DNA of 64,000 nt, taken from an uncultured Lachnospiraceae bacterium. Lineage in GTDB: Bacteria; Bacillota; Clostridia; Lachnospirales; Lachnospiraceae. The notes under the pieces were generated by a model. It was given only the letters and a program-made list of their open reading frames with translations, was not told where the DNA came from and made no database searches. Within the stretch, counting starts at the first letter, position 1; the number at the start of each line of letters is the position of its first letter. Positions 23,965 to 31,525 of the stretch are shown here, piece by piece. Position numbers and translations under genes: made by a program. Where the stretch lies: contig CAJTOR010000010.1 in assembly GCA_910577675.1 (NCBI GenBank), positions 1 to 64,000 on the forward strand. Reading direction: 5' to 3'.

Positions 23965-25057
23965 GAAGATTATTGCGCAGGCACGGCTTAGCACCCTGCT
24001 ATTTGTGAAAGACCGGATGACGGTTTTGGTGCTTTTTGTATCCGTGCTTACCTTTTTGTTCTGCATGGCAGACTTCAGCCGGGGAGCCGAGGAACTTTCT
24101 GCCATCCCGATCGGGCTTTTTGACAGTGATATAAGCGGGAAATCAAAAGAGCTTGCGGAAAGGCTTAACAATAATGAGGCTTTATCGGTGAAAACAGGGT
24201 CATACAAGGAACTCCTTGCGCTTTTAGAGGATGGGGATATCCGGTGCATCCTTGAAATAAAAGAGGGATATATGGAGGCGGTTTCAGCGGGGAAGTACCG
24301 CGGCCTTTTAAATGTTTACCATGAGGAGGGGGACAATGTGGCAACGCTTGTGACGGATATCGTGGCGGGGGAAATGATGTACGATATCTGCCAGGCACAT
24401 GCCTATCTTGCCTACGAGAAGCTGAAACCCGGAGAAAAGGAAAAATTTGACAGGGAAGAATATGAGGCGTATGCCGCTTCCTTGCTTGGCAGCGAGGATT
24501 TTGATTTTGCATTTGAATTCCGCTTTTTAGACGGCAGGGGCGGGGGGAGGCGGGACGGGCTTAAAAACAGTTTGTTCTACCGCCAGGCAGTTGCAGCAGT
24601 TGCAGCCGTGCTGTTTGCACTTTTGATGATGGCTCCGCTTTCATATATCTGCCTTGAAAAGGAAAGCGGGATCTGCAAAAGAAAGCGCTTGTGCGGGGAG
24701 GGGGCGGGGGTGGAGATAATGGGAAACCTTCTTGCCTGCGGTGCATTTTCCCTGCTTCCCTCGTCAGTTTTCGCGCTTTGTGTCGCCCTGGGTGTGGGGG
24801 ACTTTAAAAAATTTTTTCCCATCTTATGGACAAGCGCGCTGTTTTCGGTTATGATGGCAATGGTTTATTATATGCTGGCAAAGGTTGCAGGAGGATTGTT
24901 TTCATATCAGGTTGCGGGTACATTTATTTTGGCAGTATCCGGGATATGCGGTTTTTTATCGGTGGTTGATGGGGTTTTATTTCCGGAACTGCCAGCGTGG
25001 TTTTCCTTTATACCAAACTGTGCATACCTGCGCTGCTTTACATGGATTTTAACATAG
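23927..25057 (+). CDS. ABC-2 type permease (second of a pair)
   Basis: 376 residues from the ATG at 23927 (GGGGAG at 7 bases). The start lies inside the end of the first permease gene, a sign of translational coupling. Topology repeats that of its neighbour: N-terminal helix (MTVLVLFVSVLTFLFCMAD), a large outside domain (IPIGLFDSDISGKSKELAERL ...), then five helices. It is diverged from the first copy but shares the VN/FDxD-x-S opening of the outside domain. No ATPase gene follows; the next genes are of unknown function. Confidence 0.72.
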   Translation: MAGGREEAVGTLRKIIAQARLSTLLFVKDRMTVLVLFVSVLTFLFCMADFSRGAEELSAIPIGLFDSDISGKSKELAERLNNNEALSVKTGSYKELLALLEDGDIRCILEIKEGYMEAVSAGKYRGLLNVYHEEGDNVATLVTDIVAGEMMYDICQAHAYLAYEKLKPGEKEKFDREEYEAYAASLLGSEDFDFAFEFRFLDGRGGGRRDGLKNSLFYRQAVAAVAAVLFALLMMAPLSYICLEKESGICKRKRLCGEGAGVEIMGNLLACGAFSLLPSSVFALCVALGVGDFKKFFPILWTSALFSVMMAMVYYMLAKVAGGLFSYQVAGTFILAVSGICGFLSVVDGVLFPELPAWFSFIPNCAYLRCFTWILT

Positions 25058-25100
25058 GAAATGGAAAAATGCTTCGAGCGGAAAGGTTGTGGTAATTGAG

Positions 25101-26510
25101 ATGGGTGATGGAAGAAAAGCACATGGGATGAGAAAAAAAGAGAATTTTGAGAGGGAACTGCCTGTATTTTTCAGGGATGCAGCTTCGGTGAACCATGTTT
25201 TTGTGGGAACTTGTTTCCTGATGCAGGTTTACAGCTTCTATGAGGGACTCGCGGACGGGGAGAGAGTAGTATCCGGGGAAACGCTTGAGATTTGGCAGAA
25301 AGTGTGCAGTATTGCGAAGGAGAATTTTCTTGGGGAATTTGACGGGGCGCGCCGGGAAGAAGCGGTTCTTGCCCTTGCGGGATTGAGAAAAGAAATCACT
25401 GCAAAGATGGAGGTACTGACCACTTACACCGACCATTTCGCCCTGTACGAGTATGTTTTAAACCGTCTGGAACCCCGCTTTGAAGGCGAGCTTTTCCTTG
25501 AGGAAGACGATGAGGCGGCGAGGGAGATTTTGCGCTATATTTTTTTGGATAAGGATAACATGCTTGTCAATGTCAGGATACAGCAGATGCTCTCACAGCT
25601 TCCGGTGCGCATGAGCCGCGTAAAATTTGAGGATTTAGTGCGCGGGGCTTTTGAACATTACAATGGTATGGATACGGGCGCGGTGGACGCTTTTGTAAAC
25701 AGGCTGCTGTGGGTGTCCGGTCTTTATGAGCCAGAGGGAGTTAATGATTATTTCCCGGAATTTGCGCGCGCACTTAAAGCCATGGAGGCAGTGAACTTAA
25801 AGCAGCCGCAGGAGGAAGACTATAATAAAGCGCAGGATGTATTTACACAGACGGCGAAATCGCTCGAGGTGTTTACGGATAATTATTACAGCTTGATGGA
25901 GATGGTAAACCTGCTGTATGTATGGCTGTTAAACTACCCTTATGCCTCGAAGGAAGCAGCGGAAAAAACTGAATGGATCGTGCCGCTTCTTAGGGAACTG
26001 TGCGAGAAGGGGCTTTGTGGGGAGGCAGGATTTGATGCACTGTCGGAGGAATGCGGGGCACTGATGAAACAGAGTGAGGGAATTTTGGAGGAATACATCC
26101 CGAAACTCCAGAGAGCCCGGACTGCGCTCTCAAAGATTGCGAAGGAGGAGGAGCAAAGTATTGCAGCTTTGATGCTTTCGGAGGAATATGCCTGCTTAAA
26201 GACCAGCGCACTCCTGATGAGCGGAAGTCTTTTTGCCGATATCGAGAAGGAGGTGCAGCCGCAGACGGCGGATCGTGCATACTTAAAACAGGCGGCGGAC
26301 TCATTGTTAGATAAGCTTCTTACGGCGTTTTTTGCTCAGCCGCTTTTGTTGAACCGCGCGAGGATTGCGGCGGTATTAAAAGAACTGCCCGTATTTTTTA
26401 ACAGCCAGAACGATGTGATGGATTATGTCAGAACCAGCCTTGCCGGATGCCATGAAAAGGCGGAAAAGGCAGCGAGTATAAGGCTTATGAGAAAGCTGAT
26501 GGAGGAGTAG
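25101..26510 (+). CDS. Unknown mostly helical protein
   Basis: About 469 residues. The start is uncertain: a GTG at 25089 (spacing too short from AAAGG), an ATG at 25101 and an ATG at 25128 are all possible. There is no signal peptide, membrane helix or motif I recognise. The protein is acidic and predicted almost entirely helical (for example EEDDEAAREILRYIF, LKAMEAVNLKQPQEEDYNKAQ). It follows the permease pair by about 40 bases and its stop abuts the ATG of the next gene (26511), so it belongs to the operon leading to ytfI-gerW. Function unknown. Confidence 0.6.
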   Translation: MGDGRKAHGMRKKENFERELPVFFRDAASVNHVFVGTCFLMQVYSFYEGLADGERVVSGETLEIWQKVCSIAKENFLGEFDGARREEAVLALAGLRKEITAKMEVLTTYTDHFALYEYVLNRLEPRFEGELFLEEDDEAAREILRYIFLDKDNMLVNVRIQQMLSQLPVRMSRVKFEDLVRGAFEHYNGMDTGAVDAFVNRLLWVSGLYEPEGVNDYFPEFARALKAMEAVNLKQPQEEDYNKAQDVFTQTAKSLEVFTDNYYSLMEMVNLLYVWLLNYPYASKEAAEKTEWIVPLLRELCEKGLCGEAGFDALSEECGALMKQSEGILEEYIPKLQRARTALSKIAKEEEQSIAALMLSEEYACLKTSALLMSGSLFADIEKEVQPQTADRAYLKQAADSLLDKLLTAFFAQPLLLNRARIAAVLKELPVFFNSQNDVMDYVRTSLAGCHEKAEKAASIRLMRKLMEE

Positions 26511-26828
26511 ATGCTGACGTTTCGCAAAGACCTGATTGTGGGGGAATCCTTAAAGGGAAAGGAAAGGAAGATAGTCCCGAACATCAAAAGAGGAAAGATA
26601 AAAAAGAAGGGTGTGACACTGATTACTTACGCCGCCAACGGGAAAGATTTATTTGACCTTATCCCGGCAAAGGAGATGAAATATCCCGTGCGGCAGGAAC
26701 AACAGCTTTATGTACTGGGTCTTGCGGGAAGCCGCGGGGAAGCCCTGGAGCTTGTGCAGGGGCTTGTTATGGAAGTATACGATAAAACTGGGGAATTTGA
26801 TGTGAGAGGATATTTTGGCTGTCAGTAG
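26511..26828 (+). CDS. Unknown small basic protein
   Basis: 105 residues, starting at the base after the previous stop, with GGAGGAG inside the end of the upstream gene. The N-terminus is very basic (LKGKERKIVPNIKRGKIKKKG) and the rest looks like a compact alpha/beta domain (TLITYAANGKDLFDLIPA, LYVLGLAGSRGEALELVQGL). No family recognised. The tight coupling on both sides places it in the operon with the 469-residue protein and the ytfI-gerW pair, which hints at, but does not prove, a sporulation or envelope role. Confidence 0.65.
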   Translation: MLTFRKDLIVGESLKGKERKIVPNIKRGKIKKKGVTLITYAANGKDLFDLIPAKEMKYPVRQEQQLYVLGLAGSRGEALELVQGLVMEVYDKTGEFDVRGYFGCQ

Positions 26829-26855
26829 ATGCTGTGTGTAGAAAGGAGGGGAGCC

Positions 26856-27971
26856 GTGTTTTTTTTCAGTATTCTCGGGACAATTTTTAAAATAATCGGG
26901 ATTTTGCTGCTCGGCATCCTGCTCCTGCTGCTTCTCCTTCTGTTCTTGCTTTTGTTTGTCCCACTGCGTTACCGTGCGCAGCTTAACTTTGGGAAGGAGG
27001 GCATAAAGGTACATGCCGGGGTGAGCTATCTTTTCCGGATTATTAATGTGCCCGTTGACTTTTCTGATGGCAGGCTGGGCATAAAATTTAAGGTATTTGG
27101 TCTGACATTTTACTCAAATGCCGGGGGAAAGACGGCGAAAAAAAAGAAGGGGAAAAAGGACGGGGAGGAGAACCAGGAACAGAAACCGGAACCAGAATCG
27201 GAACAGGCGGAGAAAGCGGCGGATAAAGATAAAGAAATTGAAACAGAAACGGAAGCGGGACTGGAGAAAGATGAATACAGGGATGATTTAAGTGATTGCC
27301 ACAGCGAAACCGTGGATTTGGAAAACCTTAAATCGGCGGATCATAACGAAGACAATAAGCCGGAGGACGGTTGGCAGGATAGTTCTTTGGATGATGTGGA
27401 TGGGGATAAAAACCCCCGCAGTCTGCTGCGCCGCGCTCTTAAAATAATTGTGCGCCTTGTAGAAAGAGTGCGCGCGTTCATAAAGAAATTAACCGGGCTT
27501 TTTGAAAAGGCCAGGGCTAAATTGCAGGATATCGGAGAGAAAATAGTGGGGGGAAAATTAAAAATCTCCGATCTTAAAGGGAAAGTGGGCATGGTTTTCG
27601 CTTTCTTTAAGGATGAAGAGAATAAAAACGGGATAAAATATACGGGAAAATCTATTTTCCGGTTGCTAAAACATGTTTTTCCGTATAAAATAGAAGGCGA
27701 TATTGTGTTTGCAACCGGCGATGCTTACACGATGGGACGTGCCCTCTCGGCACTCGGTCTTATCTATCCGTTATACGGAAAAAAATTCCATATAACCGCG
27801 GATTTTAAAGCGGATAGATTCCGGTTGGAGGGGGATGTATGTCTAAAGGGAAGGGTGCGTTTTGGCACTGTTTTATGGATTGCATTCCGGCTGTGGAGGA
27901 AGGGGAAGATTATGCGCCTTATCTCTGCGGCAAAAGAATTGAAACATAAGCTGACTGCGTCGGCTTTGTAG
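26856..27971 (+). CDS. ytfI: DUF2953 membrane protein (YtfI-like)
   Basis: 371 residues from the GTG at 26856, set by AGGAGGGG just upstream; the ATG at 26829 has none. A long N-terminal hydrophobic helix (IGILLLGILLLLLLLLFLLLFVPL) with only Leu/Ile leads into the typical RYRAQLNFGKEGIKVHAGVSYLF start of DUF2953. A charged low-complexity segment (~95-200, rich in K, E, D) separates it from the second half (YKIEGDIVFATGDAYTMGRALSALGLIYPLYGK). It directly precedes gerW, the same order as ytfI-ytfJ in Bacillus subtilis. A role in sporulation is likely from this context; its biochemical function is not known. Confidence 0.85.
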   Translation: MFFFSILGTIFKIIGILLLGILLLLLLLLFLLLFVPLRYRAQLNFGKEGIKVHAGVSYLFRIINVPVDFSDGRLGIKFKVFGLTFYSNAGGKTAKKKKGKKDGEENQEQKPEPESEQAEKAADKDKEIETETEAGLEKDEYRDDLSDCHSETVDLENLKSADHNEDNKPEDGWQDSSLDDVDGDKNPRSLLRRALKIIVRLVERVRAFIKKLTGLFEKARAKLQDIGEKIVGGKLKISDLKGKVGMVFAFFKDEENKNGIKYTGKSIFRLLKHVFPYKIEGDIVFATGDAYTMGRALSALGLIYPLYGKKFHITADFKADRFRLEGDVCLKGRVRFGTVLWIAFRLWRKGKIMRLISAAKELKHKLTASAL

Positions 27972-27991
27972 GATAGAAGGAGGATTTTATA

Positions 27992-28405
27992 ATGGCAGAC
28001 GGAAAATTCAGCAGCACGGTAAGCGCCCTGTTCCAGGGGATGGAGGCGTTTTTAACGACAAAAACGGTGGTCGGAGACGCTGTAAAATTTGATGACGGCA
28101 CGATTATCCTGCCGCTTGTGGATGTGAGTTTTGGCATGGGAGCGGGCTCGTTTGTAAACGGGAGCAAGGATAACTCGGGCGGCGGCATGAGCGGGAAGAT
28201 GGCTCCGAGCGCCGTGCTTGTAATCCAGAACGGACATGCAAGGCTTGTCAATGTGAAGAACCAGGATGCACTGACGAAGATTTTTGACATGGTGCCGGAT
28301 CTGGTGGACAAGTTCACAAAGAATGATGCCCAAAAGGAGCAGGAGAAAGAAATGGACGAGCGTGCGGCGGAAGTTGCGGCGGAGGCGGGGAGCGCTGCAC
28401 AGTAG
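27992..28405 (+). CDS. gerW: GerW/YtfJ family sporulation protein
   Basis: 137 residues, AGGAGG before the ATG. The family signature is complete: TKTVVGDAVKFDDGTIILPLVDVSFG, then GAGSF and a Gly-rich loop (DNSGGGMSGKMAPSAVLVI). GerW/YtfJ is made in spore-forming Firmicutes and is needed for normal spore germination in Bacillus. It follows the ytfI-like gene by 20 bases. The C-terminal tail is charged (KNDAQKEQEKEMDERAAEVAAEAG). Supports a spore-forming organism. Confidence 0.92.
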   Translation: MADGKFSSTVSALFQGMEAFLTTKTVVGDAVKFDDGTIILPLVDVSFGMGAGSFVNGSKDNSGGGMSGKMAPSAVLVIQNGHARLVNVKNQDALTKIFDMVPDLVDKFTKNDAQKEQEKEMDERAAEVAAEAGSAAQ

Positions 28406-28502
28406 CGCATAATATAGAGTTTGCGCGCAGAGAATAAATCGCTGTCTAAAGACCGCGGGGACTGTCGGAAAAAAGAAAAAAAGAAAAAATTTAAATTTTT
28501 GC

Positions 28503-28531
28503 TTGCAAAATACTTTACCATCTGTTAAAAT
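28503..28531 (+). promoter_or_regulatory. rpmB promoter
   Basis: TTGCAA (28503-28508) and TAAAAT (28526-28531), spacer 17 bases. Confidence 0.65.
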
Positions 28532-28607
28532 GATTTTTGTTTGCAGGTCAGGTATGGGATTTGTATTATAGACGTGGCCTGATTTTGATTTAAGGAGGTG
28601 TTTGTCC

Positions 28608-28805
28608 ATGGCGAAATGTGCAATTTGCGATAAAGCTTCCCTGTGGGGTTCCCAGTTAAGCCATTCTAGAAGCCAGTTGAGCAGGCGTGCGAAGAGGATG
28701 TGGAAGTCCAACGTGAAGCATGTTAAGGTAAAGGTGAACGGCGGAACGCAGAGAATGTATGTTTGTACTGCCTGCCTGAGAGCCGGCAAGGTGGAGCGCG
28801 CATAG
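28608..28805 (+). CDS. rpmB: 50S ribosomal protein L28
   Basis: 65 residues from the ATG at 28608 with AAGGAGG 10 bases upstream. It is the zinc-binding (C+) form, with CAIC near the start and CTAC near the end. SLWGSQLSHSRSQLSRRAKRMWKSNVKHVKV matches the L28 core that binds 23S rRNA. The monocistronic unit ends in a strong terminator. The neighbourhood rpmB, asp23, fakA, recG is conserved across Firmicutes. Confidence 0.96.
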   Translation: MAKCAICDKASLWGSQLSHSRSQLSRRAKRMWKSNVKHVKVKVNGGTQRMYVCTACLRAGKVERA

Positions 28806-28826
28806 TGCTGAAAGCAGAAAACCAGT

Positions 28827-28854
28827 AAAAGGTGTCAAGAAATTGACACCTTTT
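28827..28854 (+). terminator. rpmB terminator
   Basis: AAAAGGTGTCAA pairs with TTGACACCTTTT, 12 bp perfect with a 4-base GAAA loop; it can act on both strands. Confidence 0.88.
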
Positions 28855-28898
28855 CTCATGCATACGGACACGGGATTTGCCCTGTGGTGTCCTATATA

Positions 28899-29039
28899 TT
28901 AGCAGTCCGAGAACAGATGGTAGCTTAGCACAAACAGGAAAATAATCAAAAAAATTGCGAAAAGGCCGCTGCTGATAAAGAGCATGATGGTCATGCCGAC
29001 AGCGACCCAGAATAGAATGAAACCGATCATCCGCTTCAT
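28899..29039 (-). CDS. 46-residue membrane protein
   Basis: On the minus strand an ATG has GGGAGG about 7 bases upstream. The product (MKRMIGFILFWVAVGMTIML, then FISSGLFAIFLIIFLFVLSYHLFSDC) is two hydrophobic helices with a short N-terminal positive charge and a C-terminal Cys. The good ribosome site and fully hydrophobic sequence without charged breaks support a real gene. It lies between rpmB and asp23 on the opposite strand. No family recognised; the same place in related genomes often holds a short unannotated ORF (recollection, not checked). Confidence 0.6.
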   Translation of the reverse strand: MKRMIGFILFWVAVGMTIMLFISSGLFAIFLIIFLFVLSYHLFSDC

Positions 29040-29153
29040 AAGCGGCCTCCCTTACTAGGCATGGATTACTATATTATATGCGCCCTGGGCCAAGATATGT
29101 GAAGGGGCGGATTGTGGTTTTTTAAAATTCTTTGCATTGGCGGGAAAAAGTTG

Positions 29154-29182
29154 TTTTCATTTTTGGAAAAATAGGGTATAAT
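29154..29182 (+). promoter_or_regulatory. asp23-fakA promoter
   Basis: TTTTCA (29154-29159) and perfect TATAAT (29177-29182), spacer 17. The ~80-base leader is GC-rich. Confidence 0.6.
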
Positions 29183-29261
29183 GTTTTTAAAAGGGCGGGT
29201 TTTCACAGCGGGCGTGGCGTTGCCATCCCGCCGCGGATAGATTAAGACGGGAGGGCTATTT

Positions 29262-29621
29262 ATGAATAATGGGATGATGAATACCAAACTTGGCGAGATT
29301 GCTGTCGATACGGCGGTGGTCGCGAAATATGCGGGCTCCTCTGCGGTGGAGTGTTTTGGTGTGGTGGGGATGGCTTCCATCAGCATGAAGGACGGTCTGG
29401 TCAAACTCTTAAAGAGGGACAATTTGACGCACGGCGTGGGCGTTGCCATTAAGGACAACAAGATAATTATCGATCTGCATATCATTGTTTCCTACGGTGT
29501 TAGCATTTCTGCGGTAGCCGAGAACCTTATCAGCAATGTGAAATATAAAATTGAGGAATTTGCCGGGCTTGAGGTCACGAAGATCAATATCTTTGTGGAA
29601 GGTGTCCGCGTAATAGATTAA
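29262..29621 (+). CDS. Asp23/Gls24 family envelope stress protein
   Basis: 119 residues, GGGAGGG before the ATG. The Asp23 fold is visible as LGEIAVDTAVVAKYAGSSAVE, then GVGVAIKDNKIIIDLHIIVSYG and ISAVAENLISNVKYKIEEF, ending in VTKINIFVEGVRV. Gls24/Asp23 proteins are abundant cytoplasmic proteins linked to the membrane and to cell-envelope stress. The gene is 23 bases ahead of fakA in the usual order. Confidence 0.93.
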   Translation: MNNGMMNTKLGEIAVDTAVVAKYAGSSAVECFGVVGMASISMKDGLVKLLKRDNLTHGVGVAIKDNKIIIDLHIIVSYGVSISAVAENLISNVKYKIEEFAGLEVTKINIFVEGVRVID

Positions 29622-29644
29622 TTGAGGAAGGAGGGGCAAAACAG

Positions 29645-31399
29645 GTGAATCTGAATACGGTAGATGCATCGCTGTTGCAGAAAATGTTTCTTGCAGGGGC
29701 AAAAAGTATCGAGGCAAAGAAGGAATACATTAATGAGTTAAATGTTTTCCCGGTGCCGGACGGCGACACTGGAACAAATATGACACTGACGATCATGTCG
29801 GCCGCAAAGGAGGTTACGGCGATACAAGACCTTGATATGAAGTCGCTTGCAAAAGCGATCTCCTCCGGTTCCCTGCGCGGTGCAAGGGGCAATTCGGGCG
29901 TGATCTTATCGCAGCTTTTCCGCGGTTTTACAAAGGTTGTGAAGGAGCATGAAACAGTCGATGTACCGGTTATGGCGGCGGCATTCCAGAAGGCGGTGGA
30001 AACTGCGTACAAAGCAGTTATGAAACCCAAGGAGGGAACTATCCTTACGGTGGCAAAGGGCGCGGCGGAGCGCGCGGCTTCCCTGGCTGGCGAAACGGAA
30101 GATCTCGTTTATTTCGGGGCGGAAGTGATAAAGCGCATGGAGGAAGTGCTTGCCTATACGCCGGAGCTTTTGCCGGTGTTAAAGGAGGCTGGGGTTGTTG
30201 ATTCTGGCGGCAGCGGGCTTGTCGAGATAGTAAAAGGCGCTTATGACGCGATGCTCGGGAAGGAAGCCTCTTACGGGGAGGAAATCGTGGAGGTCGAAAA
30301 TTCTGTGCAGCCGGTTTCAGGGGAGGAGCCTTTAGTATCCGCCGTTGACATGGCAAAAGGGACGGTGGACAGCGGGAATATTTCTACTTCGGAGATTAAA
30401 TTCGGGTATTGCACGGAGTTTATCATTATGCTGGAGAAGGAGTACACGGATAAGACGGAGGATGAGTTTAAGGCTTTCCTTGAGTCGATCGGGGACTCCA
30501 TTGTGGTCGTATCGGACGATGATATCGTAAAGGTTCACGTACATACGAATGACCCGGGACTTGCGATACAGCGGGCATTGACGTATGGTTCCCTTACGAG
30601 GATGAAGATTGATAATATGCGCGAGGAGCATAACGAGAAGGTGATTCTTGAGGCGGAAGCGAAAGCGAAGGAAGCAGGTGGCACCTTAAAGGCGGCTGCG
30701 GCTACGGAACCTGCAAAGGTAAAGCCGAGGGAGCCGCGCAAGCCGGTGGGATTTGTGGCGGTGTCGATCGGGGACGGCATCAACGAGATTTTTAGGGGGC
30801 TTGGGGTTGACTACCTGATCGAGGGTGGGCAGACGATGAACCCGAGCACGGAAGATATGTTAAATGCGGTGGAGCAGGTCAATGCGGATACCATCTTTAT
30901 CCTCCCGAATAACAGCAATATTATCCTGGCGGCAAACCAGGCGAAGGCGCTTACGGAGGATAAAAAGATAATCGTGGTTCCGTCAAAGACTGTGCCGCAG
31001 GGTATCGCGGCGATGATTAATTATGTGTATGACAAATCGGCAGAAGAGAACGAGCAGTTTATGACCGAGGGGATGCATGCTGTGCGCTCTGGTCAGGTGA
31101 CCTATGCGGTGCGTGACACCAGCATCGACGGCAAGGAAATCCACCAAGGCGATATTATGGGGCTTGACGACAAGACGATCCTTGCGGTCGGCAGGGATAT
31201 CGCTGAGACGACAATCGAGCTAATCGATGCGATGGTGGATGAGAATTCAGAACTGATCAGCCTCTACTATGGAAAGGAAACGGCGAGGGAAGATGCGAAA
31301 GCCGTTGCGGCGCGCATTGAGAAGCTCTACCCGGATGTGGATGTTGAGGTTCACGAGGGCGGGCAGCCAATCTATTATTATGTGTTGTCGGTGGAATAA
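29645..31399 (+). CDS. fakA: FakA/YloV-type fatty acid kinase (DAK2 domain)
   Basis: 584 residues from a GTG at 29645 with AGGAGGGG upstream. The N-terminal DAK2 nucleotide-binding domain has NVFPVPDGDTGTNM and the SSGSLRGARGNSGVILSQLFRGF loop; a central domain and the C-terminal DegV-like/YloV region (GGQTMNPSTEDMLNAV, PNNSNIILAANQA, VVPSKTVPQG) follow. FakA phosphorylates fatty acids held by a FakB (DegV-type) protein so that they can enter phospholipid synthesis. No fakB is in the window. A ~25-residue Ala/Lys-rich linker (~345-370) divides the protein. Confidence 0.92.
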   Translation: MNLNTVDASLLQKMFLAGAKSIEAKKEYINELNVFPVPDGDTGTNMTLTIMSAAKEVTAIQDLDMKSLAKAISSGSLRGARGNSGVILSQLFRGFTKVVKEHETVDVPVMAAAFQKAVETAYKAVMKPKEGTILTVAKGAAERAASLAGETEDLVYFGAEVIKRMEEVLAYTPELLPVLKEAGVVDSGGSGLVEIVKGAYDAMLGKEASYGEEIVEVENSVQPVSGEEPLVSAVDMAKGTVDSGNISTSEIKFGYCTEFIIMLEKEYTDKTEDEFKAFLESIGDSIVVVSDDDIVKVHVHTNDPGLAIQRALTYGSLTRMKIDNMREEHNEKVILEAEAKAKEAGGTLKAAAATEPAKVKPREPRKPVGFVAVSIGDGINEIFRGLGVDYLIEGGQTMNPSTEDMLNAVEQVNADTIFILPNNSNIILAANQAKALTEDKKIIVVPSKTVPQGIAAMINYVYDKSAEENEQFMTEGMHAVRSGQVTYAVRDTSIDGKEIHQGDIMGLDDKTILAVGRDIAETTIELIDAMVDENSELISLYYGKETAREDAKAVAARIEKLYPDVDVEVHEGGQPIYYYVLSVE

Positions 31400-31422
31400 A
31401 ACAGTGGGGCGGACAGTCTAAT

Positions 31423-31481
31423 GCCGCCCGTAGCCGGAGAGGGGCTGCTGCATGCGGGGCGTTCGTGCGGCGGCTTTTTTT
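31423..31481 (+). terminator. Possible terminator between fakA and recG
   Basis: GCCGCC (31423-31428) pairs with GGCGGC (about 31468-31474), closing a GC-rich loop, then seven T. The long loop makes this a moderate call. Confidence 0.5.
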
Positions 31482-31525
31482 CGTGCGGGACGCATGCAAA
31501 ATGGAGAGAACAGGGGGGAAATATC

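Noticed and set aside
23311..24249. 312-codon minus-strand ORF opposite the permease genes
   Set aside because: Composition is Lys/Ser/Pro-rich noise and the plus strand holds two clear membrane proteins with coupled starts.
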